DNA of 44,740 nt from positions 1 through 44,740 of the forward strand of contig JAPLMW010000025.1 of the NCBI GenBank assembly GCA_026386845.1, read 5' to 3'. The DNA comes from Phycisphaerae bacterium. GTDB lineage: Bacteria; Planctomycetota; Phycisphaerae; Sedimentisphaerales; UBA12454. Both the position numbers and the translations under genes were made by a program. The notes beneath the pieces are model-generated. The model saw only the letters and a list, made by a program, of their open reading frames with translations, ran no database searches and had not been told where the DNA came from. Positions 23,830 through 32,438 of this stretch are shown here, piece after piece; position 1 is the first letter of the stretch; every line of letters begins with the position of its first letter.

Positions 23830-26517
23830 TTAACCTTTAAGAAATTGATTTATCTGCTCGGCAGCTTTTGTGCCATCAGCTACCGCTGTAACAACCATTT
23901 TCCCGCCGTTGATAATATCGCCGCCGGCAAAAACGCCTTTTCGACTTGTCGCAAAGCTGCCGTTTTTAACCGCGACAAGATTATTAGCGGTAAATTCAAC
24001 ACCGGGCAGAATAGTTTTTAAATCCTTCGGCGCCTTCTGTCCGAGAGCTTCGATAATTACATCAACATCTATCGTAAACTGGGCGCCTGGAATTTCAATT
24101 GGTGCGCGGAAACCTTTTTCATCAGGCGGTGCGAGATCGACGTGATTAATTCTAACAGCTTTAACTTTACCGTTGCTGTTGAGATACTCTTTCGGCATAA
24201 ACTGATTCATAAACGACACGTCTTCCGTCAGAGTATGTTGGCGTTCGCTTAGCCATGCCGGCATCGTAACAAAAGACTCAAAGCAAATCATATACACAGC
24301 CTCTGCTCCCGCCTGTTTGGCTGCGACGCAAACGTCCATTCCCGTATTTCCGCCGCCAATTACAGCAACCCGTTTTCCGGCGAAATCAATCTCTTTGCCG
24401 GATTTGACCGCTGCTAAAAATTCGAGCGAGCTCCAAAGACCATTAAGCTTTTCGCCTTTATGCAGCGTCTTTGATTCCCAAAGTCCCATTCCTACAAAGG
24501 CCGCATCGAAACCTTCCGCCATTATCTTATCGAGGTTATAATTAGCGGTAAGGGTCTTGCCGAAACGAAATTCAAGATTCTTTGCCGGAGCCGATTCAAA
24601 TACCGCTTTAAGCTCATTTTCAAGGCTCATCCCCTGTTTTTCGCGGGCAATAACGCCTTTTACCATACCGCCCGGTTCATTTCTTGCTTCAAAGACCGTT
24701 ACCTTATGACCGGATTCAACAAGTCTCGCCGCACAAGACAGTCCTGCCGGCCCTGCGCCGATAACAGCAGCTTTTTTGCCGGTCGATTTGGCAGGTATCC
24801 GCAGTTTCGACCAGCCGTTCCTGTTTGCCTGAACCGCCAGGTACCTTTGAATATCCGATATTGACATCGCCATATCGCCGAGGAAGTTCTGCATACAACT
24901 GCCTTCGCAAAGGTCCTGTGTCGGGCACAGCCACGCGCAGATTTCAGGCAATATGTTCGCTTCTCTTATGACCTCGTAAGCGCCTTTGTCGTCGCCATCG
25001 AGAAACAGCTTGATAAATTTCGGGATATCGATTCCTGCCGGGCAGGCTCTCTTGCAGGTGGCATCGCCGCATTCACGGCAGGCATCAGCAAGACGAACAA
25101 GATTTGTTCTGTCGCCCATTCTGCCCCGCTCGAATATCGGCCCGTAAACTTTGTTATCCCGAACTACGCAGCCTGCCATTCCGCCGTCGCGCATAATCTG
25201 CGTGCAGCCGCTGCAGCCGATACAGCATTTGTCCGGGTCCATTCGGCCTTTTTTAATTATGTCATATGGGAAATCCGGATAGGCAAAACTCATTCTGCCT
25301 GCGCCGACGATGGTAACTCTGCCGTTCTTCTTGCTCGCTGCGCCGACATAAGGCAAAAGCGACCTGAGCCAGCTATAGCCTGTGCCGACTACGGCAAGAT
25401 TCGGTGCCGCTTTTTGAATTTCCGCGGTAATATTGAGAATCCTCGCAAGAGCAATCAGCGGATGCTCAGGCGTTTCATACGACCCGAGAATCGGCTCATT
25501 GAAAGGTCGGCCCATATGCGGAGTGTAATAGGGATTGCCAACCGTCGTATTGATAAACTTTACGCCCTTGTCCTGCAAAAGCTTAAGAAGTTTCTTCGGT
25601 TCCGTAAAATCAGGTTTGGTATAATCGTTCTTATCGACTCCCCAGCCGTATGGATACGGTATCGCATCATACATTGGAAAACGTGTGGTAACTAACTTGT
25701 CTTTGCCGAGCTTTGCGTAAATCCTGTCAATTATTTCAAGCAGAATTTTTGTGCGGTTCTCAAAACTGCCGCCGTATTTGCCGGGGCGATTGAAGCAGGC
25801 AAAAATTTCATTTATCAGATAGCCGTGACAGGACTTTATATCAACAGCATCAAAACCCGCCTCGAATGCTATCTCGGCGGCTTTTACAAAACACTCCTGA
25901 AGCTGGTCAAGATATTCATCGGCTGCAACAGGCCAATCGGGAGCGAGATTCTTTTTGGCATTTGCGTTCGGCGGAAACTGCGGAACCATTACATCTCTGT
26001 ATGGGTCATGCTGCGGAATTATCGGCTCAGAGATGCCTTTCGGTTTTGAATACCTTCCGCTGTGAGTAAGTTGTGCTACGATAATCGGATTATGGTTTTT
26101 GCCCCATCGCTGATAAGCAGCCGCACGAGCCTGTTTTATCATATCTTTAAATGTTTCTTTGCTGTCTTCATTGAACCAAAGCTGGCGTGGATTAGCTCTT
26201 CCCTCCGGAACTACTGCTATTGCCTCAGACCAAATGATACCTGCGCCGCCGGCGGCAAAACGTTTGTAGCGCCTAAATGTCAAAGGGCCGGGCCTGCCCT
26301 GCGAATCGCCGTCGCAGCCTTCCATCGCCTGCGTCGCCATAGAGTTTGGCGCTGTTAGTCTGCCAATCTGAACAGGCTGAGCTAAAATCGAAATGTCCTG
26401 ACTTGTTTCAATTTTGACTGAAAGTGAGTTGGCAAGCTTGTGCAATTGCTCAATACTGCTTAAGTCAAAATCCCATAAATTTTGTTTCTTCGGTCTGATT
26501 CTTAATAATGTTTCCAT
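23830..26517 (-). CDS. fused old yellow enzyme (FadH-like) and GltD-like Fe-S/FAD/NAD(P) oxidoreductase
   Basis: An 895-residue fusion. Residues about 40-400 form an FMN TIM barrel of the OYE/2,4-dienoyl-CoA reductase type (KSCHGYLINEIFACFNRPGK, YGGSFENR). A 4Fe-4S cluster motif CIGCSGC then C-x10-11 to Cys lies near 430-450. Residues about 475-560 form a dihydropyrimidine-dehydrogenase/GltD-type two-cluster region (CRECGDATCKRACPAGIDIP and CAWLCPTQDLCEGSC). Residues 575-895 hold FAD- and NAD(P)-binding Rossmann domains (VIGAGPAGLSCAARL, VAVIGGGNTGMDV, GVFAGGDIING). It probably reduces an activated C=C or related bond using NAD(P)H. It is the first gene of the operon, with AGGAATT before the ATG. 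Confidence 0.9.
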   Translation of the reverse strand: METLLRIRPKKQNLWDFDLSSIEQLHKLANSLSVKIETSQDISILAQPVQIGRLTAPNSMATQAMEGCDGDSQGRPGPLTFRRYKRFAAGGAGIIWSEAIAVVPEGRANPRQLWFNEDSKETFKDMIKQARAAAYQRWGKNHNPIIVAQLTHSGRYSKPKGISEPIIPQHDPYRDVMVPQFPPNANAKKNLAPDWPVAADEYLDQLQECFVKAAEIAFEAGFDAVDIKSCHGYLINEIFACFNRPGKYGGSFENRTKILLEIIDRIYAKLGKDKLVTTRFPMYDAIPYPYGWGVDKNDYTKPDFTEPKKLLKLLQDKGVKFINTTVGNPYYTPHMGRPFNEPILGSYETPEHPLIALARILNITAEIQKAAPNLAVVGTGYSWLRSLLPYVGAASKKNGRVTIVGAGRMSFAYPDFPYDIIKKGRMDPDKCCIGCSGCTQIMRDGGMAGCVVRDNKVYGPIFERGRMGDRTNLVRLADACRECGDATCKRACPAGIDIPKFIKLFLDGDDKGAYEVIREANILPEICAWLCPTQDLCEGSCMQNFLGDMAMSISDIQRYLAVQANRNGWSKLRIPAKSTGKKAAVIGAGPAGLSCAARLVESGHKVTVFEARNEPGGMVKGVIAREKQGMSLENELKAVFESAPAKNLEFRFGKTLTANYNLDKIMAEGFDAAFVGMGLWESKTLHKGEKLNGLWSSLEFLAAVKSGKEIDFAGKRVAVIGGGNTGMDVCVAAKQAGAEAVYMICFESFVTMPAWLSERQHTLTEDVSFMNQFMPKEYLNSNGKVKAVRINHVDLAPPDEKGFRAPIEIPGAQFTIDVDVIIEALGQKAPKDLKTILPGVEFTANNLVAVKNGSFATSRKGVFAGGDIINGGKMVVTAVADGTKAAEQINQFLKG

Positions 26518-26634
26518 AATTCCTGTTTTCTAAATGGGTCTGTAAAAACGCTTAACAATAGAAGTCTAAAGGAAATCCGCCCTTTTGTCTTTGTAAAAGC
26601 GGAAATTATGTATTTGCGTTTTCGGCAATTTTTC

Positions 26635-26662
26635 TTGAAATTTACTAAAATACTGTTATAAT
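26635..26662 (+). promoter_or_regulatory. sigma-70 promoter of the AraC-type regulator, very close to its start codon
   Basis: TTGAAA (26635-26640), 16-bp spacer, TATAAT (26657-26662). The start codon is at 26671, only eight bases beyond the -10 box, so the mRNA may have almost no leader. The divergent operon starts on the other side of this 153-bp gap. Confidence 0.6.
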
Positions 26663-26670
26663 AATTAGTT

Positions 26671-27525
26671 ATGGAAAGTGAAAATGGGCAGAAATGGCAT
26701 ATTTTCAATCCGGACGTAAATCTGCCGGATTATGGAGTGCTGGTCGAAAGTCATATAGAAAGACCGGCAACCACGAACACCGCACACAGACACAACCGTC
26801 CGAGCATCCTTTACATAGTTTCAGGACAGGGGCTTTTCGAATCGGACAACAAAAAATTCTCCGTCAACGCCGATTCGGTTATCACTCTTGAAAAGGAAAA
26901 AATTCACAGGCTGTCGGACAAGCCACGAAAAGCTATGACCGTATTTTCCATTTACTTCGACACGGCCGCCGCAGGCTTGAACAAATACATAATCGACTAT
27001 CTGCTTTCTTCAACGGAACCTTTTACGCTGCCGTTGTACTATTCTGAAGATATCAAAAGATACCTGAGGCAGATTCTCTATGAACAGAACACCAAACGGC
27101 CGGGATACAAATTGTCAATAAAACAACATCTGAATTTGATTATACTGCAAATCTACAGGACTAAAATAGAACGGCGGGGACAAAAAATTTCTGAAAAGAT
27201 GCCCTCCAGCAGTGAAAGAGTAAAAGATGTAATAGATTTTATCGCTCAAAACTGCCACGAACAATACGGTCTTGCGGATGCGGCAAGATTAGGCAATGTA
27301 TCGCAGAGACAATTTACAAATCTGTGCAGGAACCTGACAGGACATAGTTTCATAAAATTTTTGAATTCGATAAGATGTCAAAAAGCCGCCGACCTGCTTA
27401 AACAGACCAACAAATCAGTATCTGCCATTGCCTTTGAGGTCGGCTATGAAGATTTGTCCACTTTCTATCGGGCATTTAAGAAAATTTACAAATCATCCCC
27501 GATGCAGCTTAAAACGTCTCTCTAA
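26671..27525 (+). CDS. AraC-family regulator with N-terminal cupin sensor
   Basis: A 284-residue transcription factor. Residues about 15-110 form a cupin-like beta barrel (HRHNRPSILYIVSGQG and the following G-L-F block) that likely binds a sugar or sugar acid. Residues about 185-284 form the double helix-turn-helix of AraC/XylS proteins (AARLGNVSQRQFTNLCRNL, then SAIAFEVGYEDLSTFYRAFKK). It is divergent from the five-gene KDG/KDPG operon and is its probable activator (inference from position). No Shine-Dalgarno is visible before ATG 26671. The gene end faces the Gfo/Idh/MocA gene seven bases away. Confidence 0.93.
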   Translation: MESENGQKWHIFNPDVNLPDYGVLVESHIERPATTNTAHRHNRPSILYIVSGQGLFESDNKKFSVNADSVITLEKEKIHRLSDKPRKAMTVFSIYFDTAAAGLNKYIIDYLLSSTEPFTLPLYYSEDIKRYLRQILYEQNTKRPGYKLSIKQHLNLIILQIYRTKIERRGQKISEKMPSSSERVKDVIDFIAQNCHEQYGLADAARLGNVSQRQFTNLCRNLTGHSFIKFLNSIRCQKAADLLKQTNKSVSAIAFEVGYEDLSTFYRAFKKIYKSSPMQLKTSL

Positions 27526-27532
27526 AAAAACT

Positions 27533-28744
27533 TTAATCAAAACAAGCAACTGTTGGAAACTTTTTATAATCTTTTAAATCGAATTTATTCGTCTTTTTAG
27601 CCCATTCCGCGCCAAGTTCCGAAAATAATTTGCCTTTCGCTTGTGCAGTTTTAAGAATATTATCTATGTCTTTGATAACGGTCTTAACATCGCCTCCCTG
27701 CTCAAAGCGGTTTACATACTTCTTATCAATTGAATGAACTTTTCCGCTGGATTCAAACGCTCCGTTCACTGAAAGAGTAAATGGCTTGCATATTTCAAGC
27801 GGAACTATATATGGTTGGCCGCTCGTAAAACTGTCCGCCATAATTTTAAGCATATTTGTGCGCGGCTCCCTGTCGCTTGCCATCTTTTCAACGCTGCCGT
27901 CCGAAGCTGTTATTGTTACTTCCTTATAATTGAAATATTCAATTTTCGCTTTTTCGCATTCAATAACAATCATCGGGTCCATTCTCTCATCGGAGCAAAG
28001 CGAAGCATTAAACAGTATTTCTACGCCCTTGTCGGTTATAACTCTGACACTGCTGGTATCTTCGCCGTCAATATTATGAGCATGATACAATTCGGCCTGG
28101 ACGCTTACAGGCTGAGCCATTTTGCCCGGCTCGGCAGAAGCGAGATAGAGTTCATTAGCCAGCATATGAGCGAGCGGATTGTTAATCGTACCATCAAGAA
28201 CCCAGCCTCCATCCACTTTTATCCTGCCGATCCAGCTACTTCGAGTGTAATATGTATCAAGTCTCGGCCAGCCGGCCATAGCTGAGATTCGTTTTACTTT
28301 GCCGTACCGCTCTTCCACTACCCGTTTTTTTAATTCCTGGACGATGTCCGTGGACAGAGACTGAAAACCAATAGGAATTCTGTAGCTGAGTTTATGCTTT
28401 GCCACGTATTCAACCAACTCGTCATATTCCTGGACAACGGGCACCGGCGGTTTTTCAAGACATATATTAAAGCCCGCGTCTATGCATTTTTTCGCAAGGG
28501 CAAAATGAGTATGAATCGGCGTTGGAATATATATCGCATCTACGGAACCTTTAACATTTTTAATAAGCTGGTCAACGTCATCATAAATAGAAACGCCTTT
28601 TGCCTGACAGTCCGCCCTGCCCGTATCCTTCCAGACAGGATTACTAACGACAGCAACCACTTTTATCTTGTCCGGTATTCCCCACATCCACTTAATTAAA
28701 TTATATGCGTATCCGCCCGCGCCAATCATCGCCAACTTAACCAT
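27533..28744 (-). CDS. Gfo/Idh/MocA-family NAD(P)-dependent oxidoreductase
   Basis: A 403-residue protein. It has the N-terminal Rossmann motif AMIGAGGYAYNLIKW, the segment YIPTPIHTHFALAKKCIDAG, and the family catalytic Lys motif CLEKPPVP (E-K-P, about residues 95-97). The C-terminal alpha/beta domain continues to the end. Family members oxidise or reduce sugars, inositols or sugar derivatives; the substrate is unknown. It is convergent with the AraC-type gene and divergent from the TetR gene. It may belong to the neighbouring sugar-acid regulon, but its promoter is separate. GGAG lies five bases before the ATG. Confidence 0.92.
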   Translation of the reverse strand: MVKLAMIGAGGYAYNLIKWMWGIPDKIKVVAVVSNPVWKDTGRADCQAKGVSIYDDVDQLIKNVKGSVDAIYIPTPIHTHFALAKKCIDAGFNICLEKPPVPVVQEYDELVEYVAKHKLSYRIPIGFQSLSTDIVQELKKRVVEERYGKVKRISAMAGWPRLDTYYTRSSWIGRIKVDGGWVLDGTINNPLAHMLANELYLASAEPGKMAQPVSVQAELYHAHNIDGEDTSSVRVITDKGVEILFNASLCSDERMDPMIVIECEKAKIEYFNYKEVTITASDGSVEKMASDREPRTNMLKIMADSFTSGQPYIVPLEICKPFTLSVNGAFESSGKVHSIDKKYVNRFEQGGDVKTVIKDIDNILKTAQAKGKLFSELGAEWAKKTNKFDLKDYKKFPTVACFD

Positions 28745-29159
28745 AATCTCCGTCCATTAAAGTTTAATTCATTCCACCCTGATATATCAACTCTTAATCG
28801 CCAACATCAGAAAATCAGTTGTCCTTAAATACTTTTATTTAAACTCTCCGTCAACCAAAATTCAAAATTTTAAACCTTATATTTTCCTTCAAACAAACAA
28901 TATATAACTGCTTTTAAAACAAGTAATTACAAGAGGCAAAACCTGTAATAATAAAATTTATCTTGACTTTTTATGAATTTATATTCATAATATGAATAGA
29001 TATTCTGGTTACAAATACAGATTCAAACACGTAAATCCAGAGTCAAAATATGACTAATAAAACTATTATATATCATAACATATTTAAAATTAATGACTTA
29101 TACAAGTTAAGCTATGTGGTAAACCAGCCGAAAAGACTATTAAATTAGGAGCAAACGAT
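28745..29159. other. divergent intergenic region with the TetR/RND operon promoter
   Basis: A 415-bp AT-rich gap. It holds the promoter and operator-like palindromes (28963-28997, separate entry) and a leader of about 160 bases before the TetR gene, ending in AGGAG near 29148. Nothing protein-coding was seen. The promoter of the Gfo/Idh/MocA gene on the other strand could not be assigned with confidence. Confidence 0.6.
28963..28997 (+). promoter_or_regulatory. sigma-70 promoter overlapped by palindromic TetR-type operator
   Basis: TTGACT (28963-28968), 17-bp spacer, CATAAT (28986-28991). Two overlapping palindromes cover the spacer and the -10 box: ATGAAT-TTAT-ATTCAT (28973-28988) and ATTCATA-A-TATGAAT (28983-28997, perfect). 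This is the expected place for autorepression by the TetR protein encoded downstream (inference). Confidence 0.75.
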
Positions 29160-29795
29160 ATGACACAGACAACGATGACCCGCAAGGAAAGGGAAAAAAT
29201 AAGGCATAAAGAAGAAATTCTACGGGCTGCCTTGAATCTTTTCTCCAGCAAGGGTTTTCATAACGTCTCTATGCAGGATGTTGCCGGCGAGTCAGAATTT
29301 GCCGTCGGCACACTCTACAATTTCTTCCAGAGCAAGGAACAGCTTTTCACCGAATTATTGAACGATTGCGCTGAAAAAATCTATGAAATACTTTGGCCTA
29401 TTCTTCAAACCCAACTGCCGGAGAATGAAAAAATCAGAGCTTTCATAAAAGCTCACAACAAATTATTAGAGGATAATATCGAATTTATTAAGTTTTACGT
29501 TTCAGAATACGGCACTTTAACAACTGTCCCCGTAACCGCTACGGAAAAAGCAGAACAGACCAAGGCTGATTTATATATGAAGCTCGAAGACATAATAAAA
29601 TCGGGAATAAGGAAAAATATCTTTCGGTGCGTAGATGCAAAGATTACCACAATGTCGCTAACGTCAACTCTTCAATCTTTTATTCTCGAATCGTCAAAAA
29701 ATTTCGTAAAAGCAGAAATCGAAGATGGCCTTGCCAAGATTGAACATCTGTTTCTTGACGCACTACTGCTCTCGGAGAATCGCAATAATGATTAA
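29160..29795 (+). CDS. TetR/AcrR-family repressor of the RND efflux operon
   Basis: A 211-residue regulator. Residues about 15-60 form the TetR helix-turn-helix (ILRAALNLFSSKGFHNVSM, then VAGESEFAVGTLYNFFQSK), and the rest is an all-helical ligand-binding domain. It is the first gene of an apparent five-gene operon. Its stop overlaps the start of the outer-membrane protein gene (ATGATTAA), so the two are translationally coupled. AGGAG precedes the ATG. It probably binds the palindromes in its own promoter and is released by an efflux substrate (family knowledge plus position). Confidence 0.94.
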   Translation: MTQTTMTRKEREKIRHKEEILRAALNLFSSKGFHNVSMQDVAGESEFAVGTLYNFFQSKEQLFTELLNDCAEKIYEILWPILQTQLPENEKIRAFIKAHNKLLEDNIEFIKFYVSEYGTLTTVPVTATEKAEQTKADLYMKLEDIIKSGIRKNIFRCVDAKITTMSLTSTLQSFILESSKNFVKAEIEDGLAKIEHLFLDALLLSENRNND

Positions 29796-31176
29796 AACAG
29801 CAAGAAACATATCGTTTGTTATTTGTCTGTTTTTGCTCCTGTTTGCCGGCTGCAAAAGTTTTAAAGGTCAGGAAATAAGAGAAAAAAATGCCAAAGATTA
29901 CCAGCGAGACCTGGCCGCAGAGACAAACGATGTATTATCAAAGAAAGCGGCTTTTGACCTGAACGACTGTATCCAAACCGCACTGGAAAATAATCTGCAG
30001 ATAAGGGCTTCAAAGATTCAGCAGCAGATAGCTAAACTCGAAAGGAAAATCGCCTTTGCGGCCTTTCTGCCTACTGTAAACCTCGATTATCAATACACAA
30101 GCTGGGACCGACAGCCGAGAATTAAAACAGCTACATCCACAATGGCTACGCATGACCGGACAATAAAGGAAATCACGTGGCAATTTCAGATGTCAATATT
30201 CGACCCGTCAACGTGGTTCTTATACGCAATGCACAAAAGAGGCGAAGAAGTCGCCCAGTTAGTCACAAAATATACCAGACAGATGACTACACTGGAAGTT
30301 ATCATTGATTATTATCACTGCTTAACACTGCAGCAGGTTCAGCAGGCTATGCAAAGCCAGCTTAACGCTACCGGCGAACTGGAAAAGGAAATCGGCGAAC
30401 TTTTTAAGGAAGGACTCGTTACACAATGGCAATATCAACAGGCTCAGGTAATGACTCTGGCGAGAAAAACCGAGCTGAACCGCATACAATACTCAATCAA
30501 ACAGGCCAACGGCGATTTACTCGTTTCAATGGGTTTATCGCCATTGGCTGATATTTCACTAAATACCGAACAGCCGCTGAGCGAACCGAATGAACCTCTG
30601 GAAGATTTGGTATATAGAGCGCTGATTGAAAACCCGCAGCTTCAAATCGCCGACCGTCAGGTAGCTATTGAAGAAGAAAAAGTCAAAGTCGCTCTGGCTG
30701 CATTTCTGCCGAGACTGACAATCTTCGCAAACAGGGGAAATACTTCAGATTCGTTCCAGCTTTATCAGGACTTCTGGACCTTCGGACTGACGGGAACTAT
30801 GGCTATATTCAACGGGTTTGCCAATATAAACGAGTACAAAGCGGCAAAGGAAAGAAAAAAGGCATCGTTTATCGAAAGAGAACAGGAAACTCTTACCCTG
30901 ATACTCGAAGTGTTCAAGGCATATCTGAACCTGCAAAATGCAAAAGACCAGGCAACACTCGCCCAAAAATCTTTCGATGCCGCTTCAAAACATCTCGACG
31001 AGACAAACGAAAAATGGAAGGAAGGATTGGTGCAAAGCTCGGAAATGCTTAACGTCCTTGCCGAAAAAGATAACGCGCAAATGGAGTTGATGAACAGTAA
31101 CTTTCAGCTTCAGGTATGTATCGCCACACTTAACAGCCTGATGGGCACAACTGATACGCCGGGCGAGAAAAAATAA
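29788..31176 (+). CDS. TolC-family outer-membrane efflux lipoprotein
   Basis: A 462-residue outer-membrane factor. The N-terminal hydrophobic signal ends in lipobox LFAGC (Cys 22), so it is probably lipid-anchored. Two OEP repeats with long amphipathic helices follow (about 50-260 and 270-455; typical segments are QEETLTLILEVFKAYLNLQ, split after 19 residues, and EKDNAQMEL near the end). ATG 29788, which overlaps the TetR stop, is preferred to a longer start inside the TetR gene. It forms the exit duct of the tripartite pump with the two downstream products. Confidence 0.93.
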   Translation: MIKTARNISFVICLFLLLFAGCKSFKGQEIREKNAKDYQRDLAAETNDVLSKKAAFDLNDCIQTALENNLQIRASKIQQQIAKLERKIAFAAFLPTVNLDYQYTSWDRQPRIKTATSTMATHDRTIKEITWQFQMSIFDPSTWFLYAMHKRGEEVAQLVTKYTRQMTTLEVIIDYYHCLTLQQVQQAMQSQLNATGELEKEIGELFKEGLVTQWQYQQAQVMTLARKTELNRIQYSIKQANGDLLVSMGLSPLADISLNTEQPLSEPNEPLEDLVYRALIENPQLQIADRQVAIEEEKVKVALAAFLPRLTIFANRGNTSDSFQLYQDFWTFGLTGTMAIFNGFANINEYKAAKERKKASFIEREQETLTLILEVFKAYLNLQNAKDQATLAQKSFDAASKHLDETNEKWKEGLVQSSEMLNVLAEKDNAQMELMNSNFQLQVCIATLNSLMGTTDTPGEKK

Positions 31177-31178
31177 CT

Positions 31179-32435
31179 ATGGAAACGACAGAACAAAATA
31201 TAGAACAAAAACCAAAAAAATTCAATGCCGAAAGAATAATTATAATTGTTATGGCAATTATAATTATCGCTTTGGCAGTCTATTTGGCAGTTTATCATAA
31301 AATGAAAACAAATAGAGATTCTGCCAACCAGCCGAAAATCGAAGAGCCTAAAATCGCTGTTGTTACAATGCCTGTAACTACAAGAACTTTTGAAAGAACA
31401 GTGAATATACAGGGAAATCTTGAATCGAAAAATTTCGCACTTGTTTCGCCGAGGGTCGCGGGGACCATTGAAAAGTTTTTTGTCGATGAAGGCAACAGCG
31501 TTATTGCAAATGAAAGCAAACTGTTCGCCACAGACTCAGTCGCTTTACAGCAAGTCGTTGAGATTCGCAAAAAACTGCTTGATATCGCAAACAGCACGAA
31601 AAAACAGGCACAGGCCAATCTGGAAAAAACTCAGGCCGATTTCAACAAGGCTGAGATTGATTACAACCGATTCAAAAGACTTTATGAAAAAAAGGCAGTT
31701 ACCGCCGACGCTTTTGAACAGCAGGAATCACAATACAAACAACTCATCGCCGCTATAACATCAGCCAAAGCAAATATCGAGTTGGTCCAGGCCAATATCG
31801 AAAAAGCAAAGGCAGACCTTGCCATAGCCGAAAAAGACCTGGCGGACACGATAGTTTATGCCCCGATTACCGGAAAAATCAGCCAGAGGTTCAAAGAGCC
31901 CGGCGAAATGGGACGGCCGGGAGAGCCGGCTGTCCGTATTGATGATAATGCCATTATCGACACAAGTGCGTTCCTGCCGGCCCAGTACTATCCGGAAATT
32001 ACAGAAGGCCAAACCAAAATGAAAGTCGGTGTTTCCGGGCGGGACCTCGGCGAACACAATATTTATTACAAAAGTCCGACAATAAATTCAAAACTGCGAA
32101 CATTTGAAGTCAAATGTCTGCTCGACAATCCGGCTCAAACAATCGCGGCAGGCGAAATGGCAGAAATCAGTGTTGTTCTCGAAACCAGAAAAGGACTGGC
32201 AGTGCCGACGGAATCAATTCTGCGAAGGGAAGAGCAATTTGTTATTTTTGTCGTCGGAGACGGAAAAGCCCATCAGGTTCAGGTGAAAAAAGGCATCGAA
32301 AACAACGGCTGGGCAGAGGTTGTAAGCAGCGAACTAAACGAGCAAAGTATGGTTGTAACAATGGGGCAGAATATGCTCGATGAAGGCAAAGCGGTTTCCA
32401 TTCAGAACTTGTCCGCCTCTGGCGGAGGAGACTAA
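31179..32435 (+). CDS. RND efflux membrane fusion protein (HlyD/AcrA type)
   Basis: A 418-residue periplasmic adaptor anchored by an N-terminal membrane helix (about 20-40, IIIIVMAIIIIALAVY). The order is: first lipoyl half (PRVAGTIEKFFVDEGNSV), a long coiled-coil hairpin (about 125-220), second lipoyl half (IVYAPITGKISQRF), a beta-barrel, and a membrane-proximal domain. It bridges the TolC-like lipoprotein and the RND permease. It starts two bases after the upstream stop. The last residues (LSASGGGD) are encoded by a GC-rich hairpin TCCGCC-TCT-GGCGGA (32412-32426) whose continuation GGAGGAGAC also serves as ribosome-binding site of the next gene. Confidence 0.94.
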   Translation: METTEQNIEQKPKKFNAERIIIIVMAIIIIALAVYLAVYHKMKTNRDSANQPKIEEPKIAVVTMPVTTRTFERTVNIQGNLESKNFALVSPRVAGTIEKFFVDEGNSVIANESKLFATDSVALQQVVEIRKKLLDIANSTKKQAQANLEKTQADFNKAEIDYNRFKRLYEKKAVTADAFEQQESQYKQLIAAITSAKANIELVQANIEKAKADLAIAEKDLADTIVYAPITGKISQRFKEPGEMGRPGEPAVRIDDNAIIDTSAFLPAQYYPEITEGQTKMKVGVSGRDLGEHNIYYKSPTINSKLRTFEVKCLLDNPAQTIAAGEMAEISVVLETRKGLAVPTESILRREEQFVIFVVGDGKAHQVQVKKGIENNGWAEVVSSELNEQSMVVTMGQNMLDEGKAVSIQNLSASGGGD

Positions 32436-32438
32436 ATA

